DNA of 64,000 bases from assembly GCA_905221605.1 (NCBI GenBank), contig CAJNDS010001557.1, forward strand, positions 484,001-548,000, in the 5' to 3' direction. Under the pieces are notes generated by a model that ran no database searches, was not told the DNA's origin, and saw only the letters and a program-made list of their open reading frames with translations. Shown piece by piece: positions 1-9,474 of this stretch (the stretch's first letter is position 1; every line of letters begins with the position of its first letter). The stretch comes from Symbiodinium natans (taxonomy: Eukaryota > Sar > Dinophyceae > Suessiales > Symbiodiniaceae). A program made the position numbers and the translations under genes.

Positions 1-3000
1 ACTTCATTTGGGTAACAATCCTGGCATACTGAGAGACCATCCCGATAGGGGAGTCAGGATAGACCTGGTGCCCAAAAGTGAGCACAATGTCCGCCAGGAC
101 CATGCTGAGGTCGTAGCTTCTGCCTATTTTGGTTTGGGTCTCATCCTGATCTTGCACCCGTACCCATCGACACGTTTCCATCCACCTGCCTGCAAGGCTA
201 CGCAGTGGCCGCCCGAGCAGGTGCTGCATCGTGGGACCTGGTGGCATACGTAGCCGAGGGACCCTGCCTATCAGCTCGAAGCGGCACGCCTCCGAGTACC
301 GACATGCGTATAGAATGGCAGCAATCTCAGGAGGGAGGCGCATGGATGAACAGAGCGAGAGGTTGACAGCCGGTCCGACAATGGCCTTCAGCCCGGCGGC
401 CTGCATGACTGTCTCGGCTTGCTTCGGTTTGACGATGCTTATACAGAGAATCGATTCCAGCATCGAGACCGCTGAGAACAACACCTCAGACGCTCCAGAG
501 GAACGGTGGGGCTTGCCCCAAGAGGGCATCTCGCCTTGTCCCTTTTTCCACGGGCCGGAACTTTGGGCCGTTTGCCGCAAAAGGGCCGCAGGCAAGGTGG
601 CTGGCGTGTGGAGGTCGGCAGGGACCGCATTGAGACCACAAATCTTTTGCTCCAACAACTCCGTGACGAAGTGGTAATTGGGTCGCGATCCTCCAGCGGG
701 CTGTCTGTGGTCGCCAATCATGACATCAAGTGCATGCTTGATGTGCGCCAGAATGGTGTTGGAACCAGGCGTGCCCAATTGCTGGGCTTCATCTCGGAGG
801 AGCAACTCAACATCCTTTAGACGGTTAATGAGCTGCGAGTAGGGAAAGCTAAGCCTTGCCACAATCGTACCATGTGTCGTGGCTACAAGTAGCCCCCGGT
901 ACAAATCGTGCACATCAAAAGGGAGCTTATGTGTGTCCTTCTCCTTGTTACCCGGTATGCGAACGATGCGGCTGCGAACAAATTCATTGCTAGCAGTCGT
1001 GAGCCTATCAACCGCTTCGACATAGGCCCGAACCGATTCATTGCCATGAGCGGTGTACAGGGTGAGCCGGCTCGTCAGGCACGCAAGGAGTACTCCTAGA
1101 AACGCGCAGGATCGTGTCTTCCCGCTGCCGGGCGCACCCGTTATGAATACAGAAGTACGATTAGCGGCCAGGCCGTACGAGCACGCTCCCAGCAGCGCTG
1201 CCAGGTGTCCGTCCGCCCCCCAAAAGGTATCACAGAGGCACGTAAGGAAGGCGGGACCAACCGCGAGCGCAAAGATGCTGGCTCGAGTCCTCGGATCGTG
1301 CTCGTTGCTCAACGAGTCATGGGACAGGCGTAGACACTCCGCATGCCACAGCGCAGGAGTCCGGGCGTCCTCTTGGCCGGGCAGCGGAGAGTCAGGCAGC
1401 GTAGCTAACACGCCACTCAGCAGCGTCGGCGTCCATTCTTTGCGATAGGATTGTTCCTCCGCAAGCCAAAGGTTGAGGAAGCTTTGCAAGGGGTTGGAAG
1501 CCCCCGGACCCGCAGTAAGCGATGCCTGCGCAGCTTGCGTTTCGTGCTTGCCTCTGAAGACTTGGCAGACCTCCGGGTGAATGAGCTGTGCCCATGTGTC
1601 GTGCCAGTTCCCTCTCACCACTAGCCCGATAAGGAGGACAAGCACTAAATCTGTGAGGAAGCCCGGCAACCACTGTGGCTGCCGGATGGCATCAAGAGGC
1701 GAGTCTTCTAGCGGAACGCCCAATGCAACATGCTGCCTTTCCCTAGGCATGTGTAACAGAGCATCCCAAAGCGGGGTAGAGGCTCCTCCGGGCAGAACCT
1801 CAAGCTGGCTGACTCTCGGCAGTGAGGGTCGTTGCGCGAATTGGTTGTGCTGTTCATCAGTCAAGAGCAGGGCAATGGTTATATTGACTGGCTGCATGGC
1901 CTTACTTTCTCCAGGGCCGGTGAAAAGCTTCTTCGGGGCAAGGAGCTCTATAAACATGCCTGGGTAGGCCACATCCCCCTTGTCTTCTCTCAAGGTAACC
2001 AGCAAAGCAGTGCCCTTGGCCGGCACTTTACCAGCGACAGCAAACCACTTTGTAGCCCAGTCAGGGACATCCGCCAACTCCGGTGTAAGGAGCATGACCG
2101 ATGCCCTTGGGTAAACTCGATGGAGAAGGCAGATTGGCCATGTATGCGTGCCGGGCTTTATCGCCACAGGGGTGGCGGCCCGCTTGACCGCAGCTTGCTC
2201 TGGGTAGTGATACTGTTCCGAGGGCTCCTCCTCGATTTCTGCTTCCGAGGCCATGGCTAAAAACTGATAACCCAGCATGTCAACCAGGCGCTCTAACGAC
2301 AGGTGGGGGAGCCACATACCCAAAACTAGTTTCATCGTGGGACCAAGTTCATGATACGGGGGCGGCAAATCAGCCAGATGCGGCTTGGCATCCGTCAGGA
2401 GGACTTGGGTACAGTCAGCACGGAGACTTGCAATGCTCCGGTTCTCAGCGGAAGGTATCCGGAGAAAAGCCTCCATATCGGGGCGTCTGATTTGCCGTCC
2501 CAGCACGGAGTTGATGAAAGTTTTAGACTTATCCGAAAGCTGGACAGAGCCACACGCAACCCCCATCAAACCTGCTCGCACTGTGCGATCCATCCGGGGG
2601 TCGGCCAAGCCGCAAATCTTTTTAGTCAATTCCTTATGCACATAATCCCCCGGCGTGAGCTGGAATAGCTCTTCACTGTGGACAAAGTGACCATAAGAGT
2701 GTCCACCACTGCCAAGTGACTCAGGTCCAGTGAAGTAGTAGAGACGCGCTCCCGCGCCAATCGCTTGCGTCCTTGCTGCCTGGCTGGGCCCGCTGAAGAT
2801 ACAAAGCTGGTGGATCTCATGATGGACAAGACTATGTAATTCCGAACCCAGGATATATTGCAGCATGGCCCGTGGCATGGCAACGCCGCCCAAACGTGCC
2901 TTGATGTGGACAAAATCGCCCTTGCAGTCAGGAAGCTTTTGGCGCTCATGCCAAGCGATAGCCACAGCAGCGCCCGTATACGACCCAGCAGAGAAACCCG

Positions 3001-5857
3001 TAACGCACAGTTTGCACTCGCCAGCTCTACCCGCGGCGAGGCCCACATGCAGAGCGGTCAGCGCAGCAGTATGTGGCATGTGCAAGTGAGCCAGGGCAGG
3101 GCACATTGTCAGGGAGGCTTCTACCGAGCTGATTCTAGCACGAACCGCCGCTGGCAGACCGCATCCTTCGACCTGAGGGTACAGAGCACGTGCCCATAGC
3201 TGGGCGGCTTGGGGCAGGAGCAACAATGCATGTGCGGCATTACCGCTGGTCGAAAGCAACAACGGGCGTTGTGTGTCCTCATATCGGACCTTTTTGCCCT
3301 GGTTGTCCCGGACTGTTTCCATTTCTAAGCCAGTGAGTGCATAGGAATTGGCTGTGTGAATGATGCTACCCGACACAGTGGGGGGCGTATTCTCGGCCTT
3401 CCCATTCATCCCGCTAATGAAGAGCGACCGACATTCCCCTGAGGGGGTTAGGTGAGGCTTTGGGGGCGGGTACTGGTAGGCAGGAAAGGCAAAGGCTGCC
3501 AGGGCTTGTTGCACACGCATGGCTAGTCCATCATCCCAGTATTGACTGAGGCCCAACGGCGTGACCTTTATGTCTGCAGCGAAGAGAGGCCACGGCAGAT
3601 CCGCCTGGGCCAGCCAAGCATGCGCAGCGGCAGCAAGAAGAGCAAGCGGCCCAGTTGGGGTATTGGGTCGACTGCGCCATTTCGGGGTGGCCCTGCAGGA
3701 AGATAGGGCATCTTTCTTCCAAAACATGAGGACCCCAGGGAAGAGCTGGAGCCGCACTGGTCCACTGCCCTTTTTCCCAACAGAGGCCCACAGAGGGACG
3801 GTGTCCCCGTTGCCCCAGACCGACTCGGGTAGAGTAGGCAGCCGTACCACACTCCCCCACTGCGGCAAGATGTTTTTGCCTTTGGCACCATATCCATGCA
3901 CAAAAGGAGGGGGTATAACCTCGGCGTATCGGTTCGCCATGAATAAGTCAGGACCAGGTAGGATTGCCAAACGGGAGTGCGAGCCGCCGTAACCCATGAG
4001 CAAGGGAAGAAATCCCTGTTCATATGGGCCTTGTCCCCATGTTTTGACCCCTCTGACCTGCCTGACTGGGGAGGCGCCAAACTGGATGTCTGGCTCTGGC
4101 CGGCCAGCAGTAAGGTCGGCCGTTTTCCACGCAACCTCATGTATGTATCTTCCTAAAAGTGCCCACGCAAACACAAAGTCAGAGTGCTTGTGAGCAGTGG
4201 TTCCGGCAAGAGGGGTGTTGCGTAGACATTGCCGATAATGGATCTGGTCCAACGGCACCTGCTCATGCATACCAGGCAATGGAGTGGGCACTTCACTGGG
4301 CATGATGACTAGCTGCAGGGCTCGGCTCAACGCAGTACCAATTGAGGTCACCGCACTAGCGACGTTGCCAGGGATGCAGAAGCGAGGGGGCCGGGGATGT
4401 TTGCCGTCCGGAGCATTCGGGTAGAAGAGGACCAATCCCCCATTTGCTTCAAGCTGGTCCTCGGACGCACAAACCATGCCAATTGAGTTTGGCGATCGGG
4501 CCCCACACGGTATGGACCCGTCCGGCGAGCAACTCCACGGCGAGGCTGGAAGCGAGCCACAGGGCTGTGTCTCGTCCGTCTCGACTTCCATGCTGCCCAG
4601 TGACTCCGTCGAGAGGGTATTGGGCAGTAGATCGAGGACTGCAAACCTTCGCAGCTCTTCTGCTTCCCACCTGGCAGTGAACAAGGTGTCATGGTCAAGC
4701 AACATCAAGACCACCCCTGGCGCAAGGACTCTGAGGACTGCCAGAATTTCGGGCCCCGCCCACGTAAAGTGCACAGAAGCTAGCCCCGCTTCCTTGGTGT
4801 TAACCAAGATGGGAAACCACCTCTCCTTAAACGGGCCTTCCCACTGCATGCGTGCTACCAAATGCCGGACAAAGTAGGGGAAGTGCGGAATAGACAAGAA
4901 GCAGCGACTATCCGTGACCAAGAGCAGGACATGGGCTCCTGCGGACTCAGCAGCCCGGAGCTGTGGAAGTAGGCAGCCGAGTAATGCATTGTAGTCAATC
5001 TCTGGGTGGAGACCTTGCGGCTCAGGCGGTTCGCCGGAAATGGCTCCCGAGGCCAGTTTCAATGGCAGTACGCCGCTAGGGGTGGGCTCAGGGAAATTCT
5101 GATTACTTTCTAGTGCCTGCGCGAGATCCTCAGGCTCCTGAGGCCCCGGCGCATGGTCAGCACTGAGAGTGCGAAGCTGGCATATAGCCTGCATTGCGGT
5201 CGCCGCAAGGACCTGTGGACCTGGGTGGCTAGGGACCTGCCAAGGTGGCAGGTCGGCTGCAACTGGCGCGGGAGGTGGCCTCCCATGTGGAATTCGCGGC
5301 TCGATCCTACTGACCTCACCCACTGGGTATTCTCCAACACGTGGAGGAATCGGCGGTATGGGAGGGCGAGGACTATTATCCGGCCAGCAGACCCTAGGTG
5401 GATTAGGTGATGGAGTTTGCCAGGGCCCGGGAGACAGGGCTGTCTCCCTACCCGCTCCTTGTTCGGTGACAACACTCGCCCAAGGGGGAAGGTCTATCGC
5501 GTCACCAGGCAAAGCACTGTGCGTGGACACCGCTCGCCCCATGAGGGCACTGCTATGCGGCATGATGCCGATGCCTGGCCTCCATGCATGCAGGAGAAAA
5601 CAGCGAACCGTGGGTTGCCGGGCGAAGCAGACGGCGTTGCTGTTTCTCAAAAAGGCAGAATGGTCCAGACACAACAAGGGTTGTATTTCCGGCGGAAAGT
5701 ATCGGCACCAACCGGCAGCATCGAGTTCGTGAGGCAGGATGACGCCACTGGTCCCTAAAGTGGCAAGTGCAGTGAGTTGCCCTCTCCTGGCAACGTGGAC
5801 TTGGAGCACTTGCGCTCCAACCCGGATCGCGTACGGTTGACAGGCATACGACTCCAT
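1..5857 (-). CDS. Giant protein with superfamily-1 (UPF1/DNA2-like) helicase domain, C-terminus beyond left edge
   Basis: A frame of at least 1952 codons runs from ATG at 5857 off the left edge. I read it codon by codon and saw no stop; an in-frame TAG lies upstream at 5895-5897. SF1 helicase motifs are clear: Walker A GAPGSGKT (residues 1574-1581, bases 1115-1138), Ia-like TAHGNESV, Ib-like VATTHGT, Walker B DEAQQ (residues 1689-1693, bases 779-793), motif III GDHRQ (from residue 1715, bases 701-715), motif IV SSMRLPPEI, and SPIGMVSQYARIV at the edge. Motifs Va and VI would lie outside the window. Earlier regions are a Pro-rich stretch (about residues 130-200) and a GFSAG nucleophile-elbow-like motif (954-958) followed by GHSYGHFVH (about 1050), which may be an alpha/beta-hydrolase fold. 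The helicase call is strong. The biological role, and whether this is a host gene or a mobile element, are unknown. The lack of introns is notable. Confidence 0.8.
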   Translation of the reverse strand, partial: MESYACQPYAIRVGAQVLQVHVARRGQLTALATLGTSGVILPHELDAAGWCRYFPPEIQPLLCLDHSAFLRNSNAVCFARQPTVRCFLLHAWRPGIGIMPHSSALMGRAVSTHSALPGDAIDLPPWASVVTEQGAGRETALSPGPWQTPSPNPPRVCWPDNSPRPPIPPIPPRVGEYPVGEVSRIEPRIPHGRPPPAPVAADLPPWQVPSHPGPQVLAATAMQAICQLRTLSADHAPGPQEPEDLAQALESNQNFPEPTPSGVLPLKLASGAISGEPPEPQGLHPEIDYNALLGCLLPQLRAAESAGAHVLLLVTDSRCFLSIPHFPYFVRHLVARMQWEGPFKERWFPILVNTKEAGLASVHFTWAGPEILAVLRVLAPGVVLMLLDHDTLFTARWEAEELRRFAVLDLLPNTLSTESLGSMEVETDETQPCGSLPASPWSCSPDGSIPCGARSPNSIGMVCASEDQLEANGGLVLFYPNAPDGKHPRPPRFCIPGNVASAVTSIGTALSRALQLVIMPSEVPTPLPGMHEQVPLDQIHYRQCLRNTPLAGTTAHKHSDFVFAWALLGRYIHEVAWKTADLTAGRPEPDIQFGASPVRQVRGVKTWGQGPYEQGFLPLLMGYGGSHSRLAILPGPDLFMANRYAEVIPPPFVHGYGAKGKNILPQWGSVVRLPTLPESVWGNGDTVPLWASVGKKGSGPVRLQLFPGVLMFWKKDALSSCRATPKWRSRPNTPTGPLALLAAAAHAWLAQADLPWPLFAADIKVTPLGLSQYWDDGLAMRVQQALAAFAFPAYQYPPPKPHLTPSGECRSLFISGMNGKAENTPPTVSGSIIHTANSYALTGLEMETVRDNQGKKVRYEDTQRPLLLSTSGNAAHALLLLPQAAQLWARALYPQVEGCGLPAAVRARISSVEASLTMCPALAHLHMPHTAALTALHVGLAAGRAGECKLCVTGFSAGSYTGAAVAIAWHERQKLPDCKGDFVHIKARLGGVAMPRAMLQYILGSELHSLVHHEIHQLCIFSGPSQAARTQAIGAGARLYYFTGPESLGSGGHSYGHFVHSEELFQLTPGDYVHKELTKKICGLADPRMDRTVRAGLMGVACGSVQLSDKSKTFINSVLGRQIRRPDMEAFLRIPSAENRSIASLRADCTQVLLTDAKPHLADLPPPYHELGPTMKLVLGMWLPHLSLERLVDMLGYQFLAMASEAEIEEEPSEQYHYPEQAAVKRAATPVAIKPGTHTWPICLLHRVYPRASVMLLTPELADVPDWATKWFAVAGKVPAKGTALLVTLREDKGDVAYPGMFIELLAPKKLFTGPGESKAMQPVNITIALLLTDEQHNQFAQRPSLPRVSQLEVLPGGASTPLWDALLHMPRERQHVALGVPLEDSPLDAIRQPQWLPGFLTDLVLVLLIGLVVRGNWHDTWAQLIHPEVCQVFRGKHETQAAQASLTAGPGASNPLQSFLNLWLAEEQSYRKEWTPTLLSGVLATLPDSPLPGQEDARTPALWHAECLRLSHDSLSNEHDPRTRASIFALAVGPAFLTCLCDTFWGADGHLAALLGACSYGLAANRTSVFITGAPGSGKTRSCAFLGVLLACLTSRLTLYTAHGNESVRAYVEAVDRLTTASNEFVRSRIVRIPGNKEKDTHKLPFDVHDLYRGLLVATTHGTIVARLSFPYSQLINRLKDVELLLRDEAQQLGTPGSNTILAHIKHALDVMIGDHRQPAGGSRPNYHFVTELLEQKICGLNAVPADLHTPATLPAALLRQTAQSSGPWKKGQGEMPSWGKPHRSSGASEVLFSAVSMLESILCISIVKPKQAETVMQAAGLKAIVGPAVNLSLCSSMRLPPEIAAILYACRYSEACRFELIGRVPRLRMPPGPTMQHLLGRPLRSLAGRWMETCRWVRVQDQDETQTKIGRSYDLSMVLADIVLTFGHQVYPDSPIGMVSQYARIVTQMK

Positions 5858-5894
5858 GGCATCACTCACCGAACATGGCAGGCCAAACTCATGT

Positions 5895-6381
5895 GACTAC
5901 CCCACAGGCAGCGGAGAACCACGAGGCAACCTCCAGACACCAAGATCCCTGGAAAGCCCTTACAAAAACTAGGGAGGGACTCCAGGAAAGGGAGGACCAA
6001 ACAAAAAGCACAGCACACAGGAGAGAAGAAGCAGAAAGGCGAGAAAAAACCAGTCAGGAACGTTACAACCCTCTACACAATGGGTTCCTCGTTCAGTCAG
6101 CCAGCCACCCTTAGCTTGAGCCAGGGCACATCCAACGCGCAACCTGAAAAGGGGTGCAGCGTGTCATCGCAGGTGGCTGTTACTTGTGGCTGCAATGTGC
6201 TGCATGTACAAAGCAATGACCTGGAGACGATGGCATCCTTTACTTTGTCCGTGCACAGTAGTAGCACCAGAATGCAGGCGTACCTCGGTTGCTGGTCTGT
6301 TTGTAGCGGCAACACAAGGGCCGGCGCGCATAAATCGATTAAAATGGAAAAAGGAAGGCACTCTCTACCCTGCCCCGACGA
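5895..6381. other. Spacer between coding frames
   Basis: About 490 bp between the giant frame and the next upstream minus-strand frame. I see only short unsupported frames, a purine-rich stretch at about 5960-6060, and no repeat or RNA gene. Confidence 0.5.
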
Positions 6382-6876
6382 CTACTCCGGGAGCTCGATA
6401 TGGTCCGCCAGCAGCCAATCAGGATCGCTCAGCAATGCAGGCCACACCACATGCTCCGGGTCCTTGCCGATAACCACCTGGCAGGATTGTGAGGCCGGGG
6501 GCCCAGGGGTCTGCGTGCGTCCGTAGCCCTTGAAGGCGGTAAAGTGTGAGTCTTCGGAAAGGGCTTCTGTGACAGGAGGCACGCGATGATTGCCCCGCAC
6601 CGAGTAGCACATCCGAAGGTGGTGCTGAAAGGTCTCCACGTCCTTTCGTCCGACATAGACCAAAATTCGTGTCTCCCCGCCCGTGGGGGCTGGCAGCAAA
6701 GAAGGCAGCCTACTGGGGCCAATGCAAACACAAGCCCGGAAGGTCGCATGGGCCTCGGAAATTGCAATCTGGTAGGTGATGGTTCCTCCAGAGCCAAGGC
6801 CCATGAGATATGTGGGCAAGGAGATGCGAGGGCTCGCATCACGTTGGACGGCCAGTAGGAGCGGTAGAATTTCCAT
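6382..6876 (-). CDS. Hypothetical protein, 164 aa
   Basis: ATG-initiated frame of 164 codons on the same strand as the helicase frame and about 525 bp upstream of it. It begins only 20 bp after the stop of the preceding frame, and the start context ATACAATGG is plausible for a eukaryotic start. The protein is mixed alpha/beta in character, with a glycine-rich turn (MGLGSGGTI, about residues 25-33) and a later hydrophobic strand, LVYVGRKD. This loosely recalls the GxSxG region of the giant protein, but a canonical nucleophile motif is missing. It may be a separate small protein or an exon of a larger gene. I do not recognise the family. Confidence 0.4.
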   Translation of the reverse strand: MEILPLLLAVQRDASPRISLPTYLMGLGSGGTITYQIAISEAHATFRACVCIGPSRLPSLLPAPTGGETRILVYVGRKDVETFQHHLRMCYSVRGNHRVPPVTEALSEDSHFTAFKGYGRTQTPGPPASQSCQVVIGKDPEHVVWPALLSDPDWLLADHIELPE

Positions 6877-6896
6877 TGTATATTTTTTGTTTTGGT

Positions 6897-7373
6897 TCAG
6901 GCAGCACCGTCAGGCAGCATCCAGGCAGGCGGTGAGCCTGCTTGTCCCGCCACAGGCCATGCGCAGGCAATGACGGCCTTTTTGAAAGCCAGGTTGCTCC
7001 ACAGATACTCGATGGCCCCTTGCCAAGGCAGTGGGTGCATATTCTCCACATAGAAATGTCCACAACCAGGGAGGAGAAGCACTATCGAGTTGGCTTCCCC
7101 TGCATCCGCACTCGGCCGGGATACAACAAAGGGGAGGGTTGAACTGCCATGGCTCGCCGTAATCCAGGTGTTTTCACGCCCAGCTACGAGCGGAGGGGCG
7201 ACCAATGGAGGAGGCTGCAGGTTCTCCAGGCCAAGGGGCTCTTGCAATGCCATGGCGAAGAAGAGGCAGCCTACCCAATTGATGGGGCAAGGTAGAGGAA
7301 GACTGGGCAGTCTTGCCTGAGAGCCGTGCCGTCCAGCGCAAAGAATGTCACACAACAACAAGCTTGCTCCCAA
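6897..7373 (-). CDS. Hypothetical protein, up to 158 aa
   Basis: Minus-strand frame lying between the 230-aa and 164-aa frames. The frame begins at a TTG codon (7373); the first ATG is at 7253, which would give 118 aa. The protein is Pro/Leu/Ala-rich with hydrophobic segments (SIVLLLPGCGHFYV, AVIACAWPVAG) and no domain I can name. It may be an exon whose upstream part lies elsewhere. Strand agreement with its neighbours and length are the only support. Confidence 0.3.
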   Translation of the reverse strand: MGASLLLCDILCAGRHGSQARLPSLPLPCPINWVGCLFFAMALQEPLGLENLQPPPLVAPPLVAGRENTWITASHGSSTLPFVVSRPSADAGEANSIVLLLPGCGHFYVENMHPLPWQGAIEYLWSNLAFKKAVIACAWPVAGQAGSPPAWMLPDGAA

Positions 7374-7551
7374 CTTCCCCTGACTCAGCTCCCTTCAGTT
7401 GGAGACTACATCAGCAGTATAACATGATCAATGGTTACAACTTTCCAAATCGGTCAAGACAACAGCATGACATTACAGGAATGCCGCATGACCATGGATA
7501 ACGACCGATGTACTAGGCCGCCGTTTGTTCCGTATTCGCACAAGGTCAGCG

Positions 7552-8244
7552 TTAGATGTCACTATCCGAATGCCGATTGTCCTCAAGCAGATGCATGGTC
7601 TCGTCATCTAAATGCTCGAGAATGTCGGTAGCAATACGTTCATCGAGGAAGCACGCTACCCACTCCAGAATGACGGCATTATCATTGGGGACAGCATCGG
7701 ACATCGCTTGCAAAAGCAAATTGACTTTATCGGCAGTGAAACGCCATGCAAGCAAAAGATGCTGCTCCAAATGCGCTTTTATGAGGTAAATTGGAAAATC
7801 TTCCTGGCGATGCACAATGATTGGCCTGGCCCAGGCTAAAAGGGCATTCTGCTGTGGTCCAGGCGGACGTCTGAACATAGCCAGTAACGCCCCGTACTCC
7901 TGGGCAAGCTCGTTCCTCAAATCCTGCGAAAGATCTCGAAGGTGGTGTGCAAGCCAGGCACGATGACCTCCAACAGAGTGCGCGAGTTCGGCCGCAGCAA
8001 CCATGGCGAGGGTCCGTTGATTAGGACGTCCTTGGGCTGCCGAGGCATCGCGGATTCCTTGCAGTACGAGGAGCTTGGTGAGCGATATCCAGCCAGCACT
8101 ACAAGTGTGGCCGTGGCCTTCGAGGATGGGCTCGCTGGAAAAGATCTCCGGGTGTTCGTAAGGGTAGCATCTTTCCCAGTCACTGTCGCCATCTCCATTG
8201 ACAGCAGTGTAAAGGCTGCCACCAATGACCAACGAAGCAGCCAT
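7552..8244 (-). CDS. Hypothetical helical protein, 230 aa
   Basis: Complete ATG-to-stop frame of 230 codons, and the most protein-like of the small frames here. After an N-terminal stretch with GGS and GDGDSDWE turns, the rest is predicted to be largely alpha-helical (repeated Leu/Ala helices such as NELAQEYGALLAMF and TADKVNLLLQAM). It ends in a strongly acidic tail rich in Glu, Asp, Ser and His. I see no signal peptide or membrane span and no family I recognise. It belongs to the same-strand block ending in the helicase frame and could be an upstream cistron or exon of the same unit. Confidence 0.5.
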   Translation of the reverse strand: MAASLVIGGSLYTAVNGDGDSDWERCYPYEHPEIFSSEPILEGHGHTCSAGWISLTKLLVLQGIRDASAAQGRPNQRTLAMVAAAELAHSVGGHRAWLAHHLRDLSQDLRNELAQEYGALLAMFRRPPGPQQNALLAWARPIIVHRQEDFPIYLIKAHLEQHLLLAWRFTADKVNLLLQAMSDAVPNDNAVILEWVACFLDERIATDILEHLDDETMHLLEDNRHSDSDI

Positions 8245-8414
8245 GCCGGGCAGTTAGTTCGGGGAGGGCAAGCGGGCGCCTGCTCCTGTGAGCCCTGGCG
8301 GCACAGAACAAGGGGGCAAGTTAGCGGGTAATACCATCACTCCTTTATGTTCGCGGCTGAGAGGGCTATGAGCCACAGGAACAAACTGTCAATCCATGCG
8401 GGGGACTAGGGCGT

Positions 8415-8434
8415 GTGAGTGCGGGCGCACTCAC
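8415..8434. repeat. Perfect hairpin, copy 1
   Basis: A 9-bp stem, GTGAGTGCG, and its complement CGCACTCAC around a GG loop. An identical copy lies 207 bp away. Confidence 0.7.
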
Positions 8435-8621
8435 GTACCCAACATCAAATCACTCCCGCACCCTCACAAGATTCTCCGCAGGTAATACTCGGGAGCAAGG
8501 GAGCAACCCGAACGGGAGCTCCTGAGCCGCTTCACCGAGCCCCTGCTCGGAAATTGCGGTGAGGGGTCACTGCTCGTCAAACTGAGAAGTAGATGCCTTG
8601 AGAAGTTTCCTACACCGCCGT

Positions 8622-8641
8622 GTGAGTGCGGGCGCACTCAC
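8622..8641. repeat. Perfect hairpin, copy 2
   Basis: Identical 20-bp hairpin to 8415-8434. The pair brackets a gene-free stretch between the 230-aa frame and the frame at 8656-9276. Confidence 0.7.
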
Positions 8642-8655
8642 GTGGCATGAGCAAC

Positions 8656-9276
8656 TCAACCGTCCTCCTCCACTTGCCCAGTGACTGGGGTCCTAGCCTG
8701 GCTAGAGGAGGGGAAGAGTATAGCATTGTTTCGCATTCGCGCGACACCCAAGTCCATCAATTCCGTAACATGAAGCTGCAATTTGAAATGGGTGCAGTTC
8801 ACACGCACGACGGGCACAACACGCTGTGTACTGGCGAAGGTTGACGTCGATGTCACAAAACGCCTGCGCGATGCCCAAGCCCCGATGATACCTCCCCAGC
8901 GCCGACAAACAGCAGCCACTCTCGCGGTTTCCCTCAGGGATGGGAGGGCAACCCTATAATTCTCGACTCCAGGAGCGACGTGAGGGAGGCGAGTATAACA
9001 ACAACCCCAATTCGACTGTTGTTGCCGCCAGAGATACACTTGTGGAGGCTCGGAGAGGCCTTCGCGCGGCTCTATAATTAACCACAGGCTCAAGCACACA
9101 GTGCACGCATCAAAGAGGATACAACGCAATGCATCCAATGGGCAGTCGTGAAGATGTCTATCGCTGTGCCTGGAGGCGGGCCTACAGTAGGCCGACGTAG
9201 GGCTCAATTGCGAGACAATCACAAGCAGCGGAGCAAGACGTTCCATATGGATTTGAGGGCTGGATGCCTCAACCAT
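8656..9276 (-). CDS. Hypothetical protein, 206 aa
   Basis: ATG-initiated minus-strand frame of 206 codons in the same-strand block. It is Arg-, Ser- and Val-rich with a hydrophobic Cys-containing segment (ILFDACTVCLSLWLIIE, about residues 53-69). No family is recognised. The composition is less convincing than that of the 230-aa frame, so it may be an exon or a chance frame. Confidence 0.25.
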   Translation of the reverse strand: MVEASSPQIHMERLAPLLVIVSQLSPTSAYCRPASRHSDRHLHDCPLDALRCILFDACTVCLSLWLIIEPREGLSEPPQVYLWRQQQSNWGCCYTRLPHVAPGVENYRVALPSLRETARVAAVCRRWGGIIGAWASRRRFVTSTSTFASTQRVVPVVRVNCTHFKLQLHVTELMDLGVARMRNNAILFPSSSQARTPVTGQVEEDG

Positions 9277-9474
9277 GTCAGTGATGCCTTCCTGAGGGGC
9301 AGGCGGTGGACTACCTCGGATCTACAGAGTTGACCTGAGCCAGCACTGCACAGCACCCATGAAAAAAGTCCCGCCAACACATTCCCTAGAATGCAAAACC
9401 GCGAAAGCAGTGTGAAACTGGAGAACGAGACCCTCATGCTTCCAAGGCCAAGCATTAGTGAAGGGGCGGGGTCA

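Noticed and set aside
1-5758. Many plus-strand frames of 60-190 codons
   Set aside because: They overlap the uninterrupted minus-strand helicase frame, and their translations are low-complexity or Cys/Arg-rich shadows.
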